A stretch of DNA of 64,000 bases from an uncultured Sunxiuqinia sp. GTDB taxonomy: Bacteria; Bacteroidota; Bacteroidia; Bacteroidales; Prolixibacteraceae. The translations under genes and the position numbers were made by a program. This document shows, piece after piece, positions 36,029 to 44,937 of the stretch; the stretch's first letter is position 1, and each line of letters starts with the position of its first letter. Below the pieces are notes generated by a model. That model was not told the DNA's origin and did no database searches. It was given only the letters and a program-made list of their open reading frames with translations. Location: the NCBI RefSeq assembly GCF_963678245.1, contig NZ_OY782770.1, forward strand, positions 1,364,001-1,428,000, given 5' to 3'.

Positions 36029-39000
36029 ATGTTAATGAGTGACTGTCTGCTGAAAAAAAATGAATTAAAAATTGCTAATTTATTGTTGGCTCTTTTGCTG
36101 ATTGGCATCATGGGTTTTGCCAACGAATCTCAGGTAAACACGCAGTATAAATTCATGCACCTGACGATTAACGACGGCTTGTCAAATAATCAGGTGCGTT
36201 CAATTTTGAAAGATAGTCAGGGTTTTATGTGGTTTGGAACAGGGCGGGGATTGAATCGTTTCGATGGGTTGAGATTTAAAACCTACAAGCACGATCCTTA
36301 TGATAGTACATCTATTCCGTTTAATGCCATTGACTTTTTATCTGAAGATTCGGCAGGACAAATTTGGATTAAGTCAGTTAACGACTTCGCCATTTTTAAT
36401 CCGCAAAAGGAGACGTTTTCAAGTCCAGATTCTTATTTGGGTGAATTTTCAATTCCTTTGATATCTTTATATTCTATTTTTAACGATCAAGAGGGGAATA
36501 CGTGGTTCGTGAATAATTCCTCTGGTCTTTATCGATTGAATCATTCAAGTCGTTCGGTGACCATTTTAAAACATCTGGAGGACGATCCTACTTCAATTAA
36601 TAGTGATTCAATGATGGCTCTTAATCAGGATTCCAAAGGAAACTTCTGGGCCATTTCTTCATCTGGTATGCTTGAAAAGCTAGACCGATACAGCCTCCAT
36701 GTTTCCTATCGTATTCAACTAAATGAAGAGTTTAAGGGTGCAGTCAATAACTATCGGATTTTTATTGATTCGGAAGACGACATTTGGGTTTATTCAATTG
36801 GTCAGCCTTACGGTGCCTTTTTGGTTGATACCTCCACTGGAAATGTTTTGCATGTTAATACTAAATCAAAGAAAGCCAAATTAAACAATGATCTGGTGTC
36901 GTCAATTCTTGAGGATGAGGACGGCATGATCTGGTTGGCTACCGATCATGGCGGCATAAACAGGTTGAATAAGAATGTTTTTTCTGTTATTTACATGACC
37001 AATAATCCGGATGATAAATACAGCCTCATTCAAAATAGTGTGAACTGCCTGTATAAAGATTCTCAGAATATTATTTGGGCTGGAACACACAAAAAAGGCG
37101 TGAGTTACTATCACCAAAGCCTGATTCGTTTTGATCACTACCGACATGTCCCATCTATCTCATCAAGCTTGCCTTTTAATGATGTCAACTGCTTTGTAGA
37201 AGACAAAAAGGGAAATCTTTGGATTGGCACAAATGGAGGTGGTCTGCTTTATTTCAACCGAAAGAGCGACAGTTACAGGGTTTACAGGAACGATTCTTCC
37301 GATCCGAGCAGTTTGAGCAATAACATCATCGTTTCGCTTTTTATTGACCGAAATGATCAGTTGTGGATTGGTACTTATTTTGGTGGATTGGATCGATTTG
37401 ACGGTCGTGTTTTTCACCATCACCGACATGATCCGGACAATCCTGCATCGTTATCAGATAACCGTGTTTGGGAGATTTTTGAAGATTCGAAGCACAATTT
37501 ATGGATTGGAACCTTGGCTGGAGGTTTAGAGTTGTATGACCGCAAAAGAGGTGTTTTTTATCATTATGCTTCTGAAGATATGAACTCCGTGGGCTCTAAC
37601 TTCATCATGTCAATCATGGAAGATTCCGAAAGTAACCTGTGGTTAGGGACATCTGACGGGGTCGATCGTTTGAATTTGTTAACCAAGCGGTTTGAACATT
37701 TTACGCCTGAGCCCGGTGTCCCCGGAGGGTTGAGTGATAAAAATGCCCTGGGGATTCACGAAGATGCTCGTGGACTAATCTGGATTGCAACTCCCGAGGG
37801 CTAAACCTATATAACAAGCATGAAAACCAGTTCAGGGTATTTACTGAAAAAGATGGGTTGCCGGATTCGAATTTCAAAACAATACTTGAAGACGAACAAG
37901 GTAATTTATGGATTGTAACAACCAATGGTGTTTCTAAAATCGAAATCACCAATTTTTCAGACAATCCGGAAATTGAACAATTGGAGATTCAAACCACCAA
38001 TTACGACATGATGGATGGACTTCAAGGCAAAGAGTTCAATGCAAATGCAGCTTATCGTACGAAAGCCGGCGAACTGATTTTTGGAGGTGCAAATGGGTTT
38101 AACCTATTTAAACCGGAAAACCTGGAAGAGCAAAAACTCAGCAATGAAGTTGTATTGACAAACTTAAAAATTTTCAATCGTGAAGTGCCGGTTGTAATGC
38201 CGATTCAAAATCGGATTATTCTTGACAAATCAATTACACAACAGGATAAGATTACTTTGCTTCATCGCGAAAACGTTTTTTCGCTGGGCTTTGCTTCGTT
38301 GAATTTTTTTCAACCCGAAAAAAACAGCTTCGAATATAAGCTGGAAGGGTTTAATGAAGCTTGGTTGAAAACTGACCCGCAAAACGCAGAGGGCACTTTT
38401 ACGAACTTAAATGCCGGAGAATATGCGTTTCATGTGCGTGTGTCGAATGATGGAGGCAAAAGCTGGCAAGTGCTGCCCCCTCCCCTGAGGATTGAAATAA
38501 CGCCTCCTTTTTGGAAAAGTAATTATGCCTTTGGATTTTATGTATTATTTATCGTTAGCCTGTTATTGCTGGCGCGTCGTATTTTAGTTGAACGAGAGCG
38601 ATTGAAATTCGCAGCCGAGCAAGAACACCAGGAAGCAGAGTGCATTCATCAGCTAGATGGTTTAAAGACAAAATTTTTCACCAATATTAGTCACGAGTTT
38701 CGCACTCCTCTCTCCTTGATTTTATCGCCAATCGAACGATTAATTGGAGAGACGAAGGATGAAAAGTTAAAAGCTCAATTGAAATTTATCCATCGCCATG
38801 CGCGAAGGCTTTTGGCCATGGTAAATCAACTGCTCGATTTTAGAAAGATGGAAGTTCAACAGATTGAGGCCAAGGAAAATTGGGGCGATTTAATTGGATT
38901 TATAAAAGAATTTGGACTCTCTTTTCAGGATTTAGCGGCAAATTAAGGAAATCAAGTTCAGGTTTAAAGCTGAAAAGAAAGATTTGTTTACTTATTTTGA

Positions 39001-39997
39001 TCAGGATAAAGTTGAAAAAGTGATCTTCAATTTATTGTCGAATGCGTTTAAGTTTACGCCTGAAAAAGGTAAAATTACATTGCGGTTAAAATTTATTGAG
39101 TCGGATGTTGACTCCGAAAATAGCAGTCGGCGGGGAGCGGTGTTAATCTCTGTCAAGGATAATGGAATTGGAATACCAGTTGAAAAACAAGAACGAATTT
39201 TTGATCGATTTTTTCAGAATGATCTTCCAAATTCGTTTGTCAATCATGGAAGTGGAATAGGTTTGTCGCTGGTAAATGATTACGTGAAAATATTGGGAGG
39301 TACTATCCGAGTCGAAAGTATCGTAGATAAAGGCAGCATCTTTAAAGTCACTCTGCCGGTGGAGTTGTTTTCGCAAGAACAAATTGATTTAAAAAATCAG
39401 TCCGGGGATTCTAAAGAGCCAGTCATGTATTATCGGGAAAATCGTTCGGTTTTTAACAATGAAGTTAAATTTGATTCGACTAAAAAAAAATATTTTATTG
39501 GTCGAGGATAATGAAGATTTCCGCTTTTACTTGAAAGACAATCTGAAAGAGCTCTATAATGTGTATGAAGCCGGGAACGGTAAAATAGGATGGGAGATGA
39601 CTTTGAAGAAGCTCCCTGACTTAATTGTAAGCGATGTTGTGATGCCCGAAATGGATGGTATTGAATTGTGCTCGAAAATTAAAGGTGATGGACGAACCGC
39701 TCATGTTCCTCTCATCTTGTTGACAGCGAAAGTGGATACCGATCCAACGCTTGAAGGCTTCCAGTCTGGAGCAGATGATTACATTTCAAAACCATTTGAT
39801 TTTAGGATTTTGGAATCGCGCATTGAAATAGAGAGTTGACTGTCTCTGAAATTGCCTATGCATGTGGATTTAATAGTCCCAGATATTTTTCGAGATATTT
39901 TAAAGCCGAGTATAAAGAGCTGCCTTCGGAATACATCAACAACCATCGAAAAAAAACGAAACAGCTTTCAAATGAAACTTTGAAAGCTGTTCAGTAA
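36029..39997 (+). pseudogene. Hybrid two-component regulator (HTCS), multiply frameshifted with internal deletion
   Basis: Parts of one HTCS appear in order: signal and reg_prop beta-propeller (36029-37804), last blades, Y_Y_Y domain, membrane helix (YAFGFYVLFIVSLLLLARR) and HisKA (FFTNISHEFRTPLSLILSPI) at 37805-38946, HATPase at ~38947-39480, receiver (ILLVEDNEDFRFYL; DLIVSDVVMPEMDG) at 39459-39839, and the last AraC helix-turn-helix (VSEIAYACGFNSPRYFSRYF) to TAA 39995-39997. Frame breaks: a G run one base short near 37798; an indel near 38943; an A9 run (39482-39490) where A8 fits. Around 39830 the first half of the AraC domain is missing, a true deletion. It follows the GH31 gene by 72 bp and would have regulated it. 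Confidence 0.88.
39948..39990 (-). terminator. Rho-independent terminator inside the end of the HTCS pseudogene
   Basis: Perfect 12-bp stem ACAGCTTTCAAA (39961-39972), loop TGAAAC, TTTGAAAGCTGT (39979-39990). Read on the minus strand it is followed by TTCG and a T8 run (39950-39957), so it terminates the response regulator gene at 40027-40533. It overlaps the C-terminal codons of the convergent HTCS remnant. Confidence 0.78.
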
Positions 39998-40026
39998 AAT
40001 ATTATAGATAACCGCCGAGATACTGA

Positions 40027-40533
40027 CTAGAAATTTAATCCAAATGTTTCAGGATACAGTAACGCGATAGCAATGATTACAATGATAAAAAGTGAAAGGA
40101 AAACGAAAAACAATATTACTCCGGTTTTATAGCGCTTATTTGTTTTCTCTAAGCTACTAATCGACAATATCTTATTCATCTTGCTCACCATCTTTTTTAG
40201 TGCCATCTGATCTTTTACGATATAATCGTAAGCACCGTATTTCATGGTATTAATAGCAACATCAATGCTGTCCTGCCCCGAAAGGAAAATAAACTCCACC
40301 TCAGGAGCAATTTTTTTTGCTTTCTTTAATACTTCAATCCCATTCATCCCATCTAATAAATAATCCTGAATGATGATTTTAGGTTGACGTTCCATCGCCT
40401 TCAAAACTTCTTCACCGGACAAAAAGGCTTCTACGTTTGTGAACTTATTGGTTTTGAGATAACTTACAACAAGTTTATTATAGACAGGATTATCTTCAAC
40501 TACAAAAATTAATGGACCTTTATTATTTTGCAT
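40027..40533 (-). CDS. Response regulator receiver with C-terminal membrane anchor
   Basis: A 168-aa protein: receiver at residues ~6-122 (PLIFVVEDNPVYNKLVVSYL; Asp in KIIIQDYLLDGMNG; FIFLSGQDSIDVAI; Lys in DYIVKDQMALKKM) followed by a basic linker and one strong hydrophobic helix (TGVILFFVFLSLFIIVIIAI, ~141-160), ending PETFGLNF. No DNA-binding or enzymatic output. Membrane-tethered stand-alone receivers are unusual. Its gene is convergent with the HTCS remnant. Partner kinase unknown. Confidence 0.87.
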   Translation of the reverse strand: MQNNKGPLIFVVEDNPVYNKLVVSYLKTNKFTNVEAFLSGEEVLKAMERQPKIIIQDYLLDGMNGIEVLKKAKKIAPEVEFIFLSGQDSIDVAINTMKYGAYDYIVKDQMALKKMVSKMNKILSISSLEKTNKRYKTGVILFFVFLSLFIIVIIAIALLYPETFGLNF

Positions 40534-40976
40534 CTTTAAAGAATAATAAGTTAGTTATGCTCTTATGCAGAATTTTCATTCTTAATTTTGTTAAAATTAG
40601 TAAAAAATTAAACACAATACCTTGTACATACAAGAATAGGACATAAAAGTATGAAAATTCGCGAATTAAATTTCGATACAATATAAACTTTATTTATTAC
40701 AACTTCATCTCAAATAACAACGAAACAGATGCATTTAGTAAATGCATATTGGAAATACAAATATTGTTTTTACAATCCGGAAACAAGAAAATTGGAAGAG
40801 TATTTGGAGGAGTCAGATAGATAAAATCGCACGGTAGCGGAAAAACCTGATTGCTACTAGTTGTATTTTAAACCTTTTCACGAGCTTTGAGTTAAGTATA
40901 TTCATGCCCGCACACAAATATGAGTATCTTACGTGAATTCCAAGTGTTGCAGTGAAAACCAAACAATTGTAAAGAC
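40534..40976. other. Gene-free intergenic region
   Basis: About 440 bp, A/T-rich, with no supported ORF. It contains a perfect small hairpin ATGCATTT-AGT-AAATGCAT (40729-40747) without a T run, whose role is unclear. It must hold the divergent promoters for the receiver gene (minus) and the broken dehydrogenase (plus). Confidence 0.4.
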
Positions 40977-41934
40977 ATGAAAGCTATTCAATTTCGGAGT
41001 TATGGGTTTCCTGAAAAAGTTCTGGAGAGTAAAGAAGTAGCAAAACCTGTTCCAAAGGAAAACGAAGTTCTAATTCGAATTCATGCGATCGCGATCAATG
41101 ATTATGACTGGAGTTTTGTCAGAGGTAAACCGTATTTATATCGGTTAATGTTTGGCTTATTCAAACCAAAACAGAAAACGCCGGGGATGCAACTCGCGGG
41201 CTTAGTTGAAGATATCGATGTTAATGTTAAGAAGCTCAAAATTGGAGACGCAGTCTTTGGTGACCTATCAGAATATGGCTTTGGCACTTTTGCAGAGTAT
41301 ATCAGCATCAATGAAAATTCGATAGTCAGGAAACCTGATGAATTAAGCTTTCTTGAAGCAAGCGCTATTCCACACGCATCTGCTCTTGCCCTTCAAGCTC
41401 TTAGAGACCATGGTGAAATAGAGCAGGAACAGAAGATTTTTAATTAATGGCGGCGACGGCGGTGTTGGTACAATAGGAGTTCAATTAGCCAAATGCTATA
41501 ATTGTCAGGTAACCGGAGTTGATTCGCATGAGAAATTTGACCTGATGAAATCAATCGGTTTTACCATGTGATTGACTACAAGGCAGTAGATTTTACGCGA
41601 ACCGGAGAACAATATAACATAATACTGGATTGTAAAACATATAAATTCCCATTTTCATATTTAAAGGCGCTGAACCCAAACGGTAAAATATGTGACAATT
41701 AGTGGCCAAATAGCCAACTTAATCCTTGTGCTCTTATGGAGTAACCCGATATCCTTGTTCTCCACAAAAAAACTTCAAATACTCAGGTTTAAGCCCAATG
41801 AAGGTTTAGAGTATGCCTGTGAATCGCTAATAGCAAAAAATATAAAGTGCGAACTTGATGGGCCGTATCCGCTGGAAGATACGGCAAAACTAATTCAGGA
41901 TTTCGGGAAGGACGCCATAAAGGAAAAATTATAA
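40977..41934 (+). pseudogene. Zinc-type alcohol dehydrogenase/quinone oxidoreductase (MDR), three frameshifts
   Basis: The opening KAIQFRSYGFPEKVLESKEV and the GroES-like part (GMQLAGLVEDIDVNVKKLKI) are intact to ~41440. There AAGATTTTTAAT has one T too many; with four T it reads ILINGGDGGVGTIGVQLAKC, the NAD(P)-binding loop. A second break near 41563 follows MKSIGF (VIDYKAVDF in another frame), and a third at an A4 run near 41688 precedes YVTISG. The C-terminus (ALEYACESL-like, TAKLIQDFGKDAIKEKL) ends at 41934. Three breaks in one gene make true decay likelier than chance sequencing slips. Confidence 0.83.
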
Positions 41935-42031
41935 TGAGGATGAAGCACGGCTCATGACTAGTTTGTCAGTATCTTAATCCTATATTCGAACATCAACACT
42001 GCTAACCGTGCTCATAAAAATTTAGCTCGCA

Positions 42032-42056
42032 TGTAATAATCTTTGATTTACGCCAC
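42032..42056 (+). promoter_or_regulatory. Candidate ECF-type promoter element, copy A
   Basis: 25-nt element TGTAATAAT-CTTTGATTTAC-GCCAC, 17 nt upstream of the TTG start of the ECF sigma gene. Copies at 43249 and 44692 keep TGTAATAAT and GCCAC at the same spacing. Suggests recognition by this sigma factor (autoregulation); inferred from sequence only. Confidence 0.5.
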
Positions 42057-42073
42057 CAACTATAAAAAACACA

Positions 42074-42565
42074 TTGAGTAGCGATTTTCACAACACATTT
42101 ATTTTGCCGTTTGCCGGAATAATCATCAAGTTATGTCGGGCATATACGAATTCGCAAGAAGATTTCGAAGATTATTATCAAGAAGTTTGCTTACAAATTT
42201 GGAGGAGTAAAGATAACTTTCGTGAGCAATCGGAATGGAGTACCTGGGTTTACCGAATCTCTCTAAATGTTTGTTTGACCATACTGAAGAAAAAGAAAAA
42301 TAACAGGCAGCATTTTGTATCGGACTTTCTACCGCCTGAAGAAACTGAAGATAATTATGCATTTTCAGACGAATCTCTGGATCTACTGTATACGGCTATT
42401 CGGAAACTATCAGAAATTGACAGAGCCATTATTATGCTTTATCTGGAAGAGAAATCCTATCAGGAAATTGCTGATATTATAGGAACAAACTCCAATAATA
42501 TTGGTGTCCGTATTCAACGAATAAAAACCAGACTAAAAAAAATATTAGATGGAAAAATCAATTGA
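42074..42565 (+). CDS. RNA polymerase sigma factor, ECF subfamily
   Basis: A 163-aa ECF sigma factor starting at TTG 42074 (SSDFHNTFILPFAGIIIKLC). Region 2 holds YTNSQEDFEDYYQEVCLQIW and STWVYRISLNVCLTILKKKK; region 4 holds IRKLSEIDRAIIMLYLEEKS and YQEIADIIGTNSNNIGVRIQ. The unusual TTG is supported by a duplicate at 44737 that keeps the same context. It overlaps the next membrane-protein gene by 17 bp, so the pair is translationally coupled. Confidence 0.88.
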   Translation: MSSDFHNTFILPFAGIIIKLCRAYTNSQEDFEDYYQEVCLQIWRSKDNFREQSEWSTWVYRISLNVCLTILKKKKNNRQHFVSDFLPPEETEDNYAFSDESLDLLYTAIRKLSEIDRAIIMLYLEEKSYQEIADIIGTNSNNIGVRIQRIKTRLKKILDGKIN

Positions 42566-43205
42566 AAACATCTGGAAAGAGGGCTTTCTGAAAAGTGATG
42601 CCTTAATTGCGCCAAAGATAAACGATCTGTGGAAAAAAAAATCAATTCATATCATTGATAAATTCAAACGAATGTTTCGCATCAATCTGATTGCAATTGT
42701 TGTATTCTCTTTTGTCTTTCTAATTGTATCCTATTTTGTAGGAATACCCTTAACGGGCGCCATATTTTTTTTAACACTTACCGTGCTTGTTATTATTAAT
42801 AAAAGCTTACTGAATGGGTTAGATCGTATTGATAAAGGTGAGAACAGCTATCAATACCTCAAAGAATTTGATCAATGGATTAAAAAGCAGGTAGCGGTCA
42901 ACAAACGGATATCCAGAGTTTTGTACCCCGTTATATTTATGTCGCTTATTATAGGCTTTTGGTTTAAAGATGCTGAGGGTATCGCACTAGGCGAACGACT
43001 TTTGAGTGAGGTTCAAAACCGGTTTCCTGAGATTTACCTGATCTTCGGAATCCCATTAATAGGAATCATTGTTCTAGGTGTAATTCTGGGTTTGTTGGCA
43101 TTTTTTGGTGGTCGCATTTACCAATGGGATTTAAACATGGTTTATGGGAGAGTATTTAAAAAACTGGACGAGTTAATGACAGATCTGGAAAGCTTAAACA
43201 CTTAA
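42549..43205 (+). CDS. Membrane protein co-transcribed with ECF sigma, possible anti-sigma
   Basis: A 218-aa protein with a soluble N-terminus (EKSIENIWKEGFLKSDALIA, about 45 residues), two adjacent helices (~46-90), a cytoplasmic segment, and two more helices (~122-140 and 165-190), ending KKLDELMTDLESLNT. It overlaps the sigma gene by 17 bp. A short cytoplasmic N-terminal domain fused to membrane helices is what an anti-sigma would look like, but there is no recognisable ZAS or FecR domain; the assignment is by position only. Confidence 0.7.
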   Translation: MEKSIENIWKEGFLKSDALIAPKINDLWKKKSIHIIDKFKRMFRINLIAIVVFSFVFLIVSYFVGIPLTGAIFFLTLTVLVIINKSLLNGLDRIDKGENSYQYLKEFDQWIKKQVAVNKRISRVLYPVIFMSLIIGFWFKDAEGIALGERLLSEVQNRFPEIYLIFGIPLIGIIVLGVILGLLAFFGGRIYQWDLNMVYGRVFKKLDELMTDLESLNT

Positions 43206-43248
43206 AAGAGTGAAATTTTAAGCCCTTTTAAAAAAGATAAGTCTGACA

Positions 43249-43273
43249 TGTAATAATTATTGCATTGAGCCAC
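43249..43273 (+). promoter_or_regulatory. Candidate ECF-type promoter element, copy B
   Basis: TGTAATAAT-TATTGCATTGA-GCCAC, same length and fixed ends as copies A and C but a diverged middle, 23 nt before the ATG of the 150-aa protein gene. Conservation of only the two ends is what a sigma-factor promoter would show. Confidence 0.5.
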
Positions 43274-43296
43274 TAACCAGAAAAACATTAGAAATT

Positions 43297-43749
43297 ATGA
43301 CATTACAAGAAGCCTATAACTTTTTTGAACGATTAAGAATCCAAACAACGAATAAAGCTGAACGAAAGGCTTATGAGAAATTTGCTCATGTGCTAAGCAA
43401 ATTGAAAAGCAGAGAATTCTCTAAGAATGAGATTCAATCCATAGAAGCGGAACTTGATCGTTTGAATTTAGAGTCAACCCCAGAAAATGGCAAAAAATAC
43501 CGTCATAAAGCACTTCATAAATTTGAAAAATATTTGAGGGATACCTTTTCCTTAACTTCTAAAGGGTATTACTCCAATCGGGGGATAGGCCTAGGATCGT
43601 CTTTTGGTATTCTTTTGGGAGTTGCAGTTTTATCGAGTTTTGAGCGGTCATTAGGCATTGCCTATGGTATTTCTTTCGGAATGCTCGTTGGTTTAATTAT
43701 TGGTCGTAAAATGGATGCTAAGGCCAGAGTAGAAAGCCGAGTGTTGTAG
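43297..43749 (+). CDS. Small membrane protein with glycine-rich helices, unrecognised
   Basis: A 150-aa protein. Residues 1-90 are charged and helical (LQEAYNFFERLRIQTTNKAE; FSKNEIQSIEAELDRLNLES), then two Gly-rich hydrophobic segments (GIGLGSSFGILLGVAVLSSF; GIAYGISFGMLVGLIIGRKM) separated by a short turn, ending with a basic tail. It resembles glycine-zipper membrane proteins. It follows the sigma/membrane-protein pair by 91 bp and has its own copy of the promoter-like element, so it may be a regulon member. Function unknown. Confidence 0.75.
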   Translation: MTLQEAYNFFERLRIQTTNKAERKAYEKFAHVLSKLKSREFSKNEIQSIEAELDRLNLESTPENGKKYRHKALHKFEKYLRDTFSLTSKGYYSNRGIGLGSSFGILLGVAVLSSFERSLGIAYGISFGMLVGLIIGRKMDAKARVESRVL

Positions 43750-43879
43750 TTCAGTAATAAATGAAATCCCCCCTCACATGTCAATTAGATAAATTTCAAT
43801 TCTATACCCTACTACTGCTTCTGGAATGTATTTTATCCCCAAATAATATATTCTAACGATACGAAAGCCACGAGAAAGT

Positions 43880-44370
43880 TAAGAATATTAAATCATTTAA
43901 ATCACCCCCAAAGGCAAATCTTAATGAAGATCCTGATAATGACAAGATACCGATTTTGATAATCGAAGATAATGAAGAGCTCAGGAAGTTTATTATTAAA
44001 TTTCTGGAAGATTATTATTTAATCCTATCTGCAGAAAATGAAGTTGACAATCTTAATAATTATTTCTTAAGCCAAGTGAATGCCATCATCGAAAAAACAA
44101 TGTAAGCGAGAATTTCACCATTGAAAGCTTATCCACCGAAATGAAATTAAGCAGAAGTCAACCCCATAGAAAGCTTAAACAGCTTTCAGTTCAAACTACT
44201 TCAGGATACATCACAATGGTTAAGATGAAAGTGGCAACCTCACCTCTATATTTATAGAGAAACAGTACTGATGAAATTGCCTTCAGGTCGGGGTTAACAG
44301 TCATTCTTACTATACCCGGTATTTCAAAAAAATTCACGATCAATAACCGAAGGAGTTTTTGACTGAATAG
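43880..44370 (+). pseudogene. Receiver plus AraC fragment of a decayed hybrid two-component regulator
   Basis: Translating in changing frames gives KIPILIIEDNEELRKFIIKF (start of a receiver, ~43944), then, after a gap where the Asp-containing half is gone, SENFTIESLSTEMKLSRSQP and HRKLKQLSVQTTSGYI (first half of an AraC domain, ~44105-44210) and VGVNSHSYYTRYFKKIHD (second helix-turn-helix, ~44287-44341). Stops and deletions separate the parts. It is unrelated by position to the HTCS remnant at 36-40 kb and lies just upstream of the intact polysaccharide locus. Confidence 0.7.
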
Positions 44371-44681
44371 AAATAAGAGATGTCCTGATTTCCTAATAGT
44401 CGGTTCCATCTTAATGCACTTGAGCATAAACTCTACTCACTATTCAGGCCTATTTATTTTCTAAAGCTACTAATGACTTAATCTTTCTTTTACATTTCTT
44501 CCAATCCTAAATACCTGTATTTCAAAACTCATACAAAAAAAAACATTCGTCTATAGTAGCATATGCTGAAATTGAAATGAGACAAATGACTAATTTTACA
44601 TCATTTAAAATTTATAAACATAATTCCCAAGATCTATTGCTATTTGCAAACACCGTCATAAAGTGTCTTTTTTATAAACAT

Positions 44682-44797
44682 TTCGCTTGCCTGTAATAAT
44701 CTTTGATTTACGCCACCAACTATATAAAAAACAACATTGAGTAGCAATTTTTATAACACATTTATTTTGCCGTTTGCCAGAATAATCATCAAGTTAT
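44682..44797 (+). repeat. Partial direct duplication of the ECF sigma promoter and 5' coding region
   Basis: This ~115-bp stretch repeats 42017-42134 with few differences: both contain TGTAATAATCTTTGATTTAC, GCCACCAACTAT, ATTGAGTAGC and TTTATTTTGCCGTTTGCC, and similarity stops after ATCATCAAGTTAT. The copies are ~2.66 kb apart in the same orientation. Confidence 0.88.
44692..44716 (+). promoter_or_regulatory. Candidate ECF-type promoter element, copy C
   Basis: TGTAATAAT-CTTTGATTTAC-GCCAC, identical to copy A over 25 nt, in front of the truncated sigma copy. It is ~220 bp upstream of the intact HTCS gene and could still fire. Confidence 0.45.
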
Positions 44798-44820
44798 TAA
44801 CTAAAAGAACTACTACATAA
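44737..44820 (+). pseudogene. Truncated duplicate of the ECF sigma gene
   Basis: TTG at 44737 opens LSSNFYNTFILPFARIIIKL, matching the first 20 residues of the sigma gene at 42074 (SSDFHNTFILPFAGIIIKL), then diverges to LTKRTTT and stops at TAA 44818-44820. Only the amino end survives. Confidence 0.8.
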
Positions 44821-44937
44821 CAGTGGGTTCTAATGTGAATTAATTATTTTTACAATATGATTTAGTATATATAACTTAAGTATTTGTATGATATGAAAGA
44901 CAGCGAAACTTCTTAGCCTCATTATTCATTATCAAAC

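Noticed and set aside
43201-43232. A/T hairpin CTTAAAA...TTTTAAG after the sigma-linked membrane gene as a terminator
   Set aside because: Short, all A/T stem without a proper T run; it could arise by chance in this composition.
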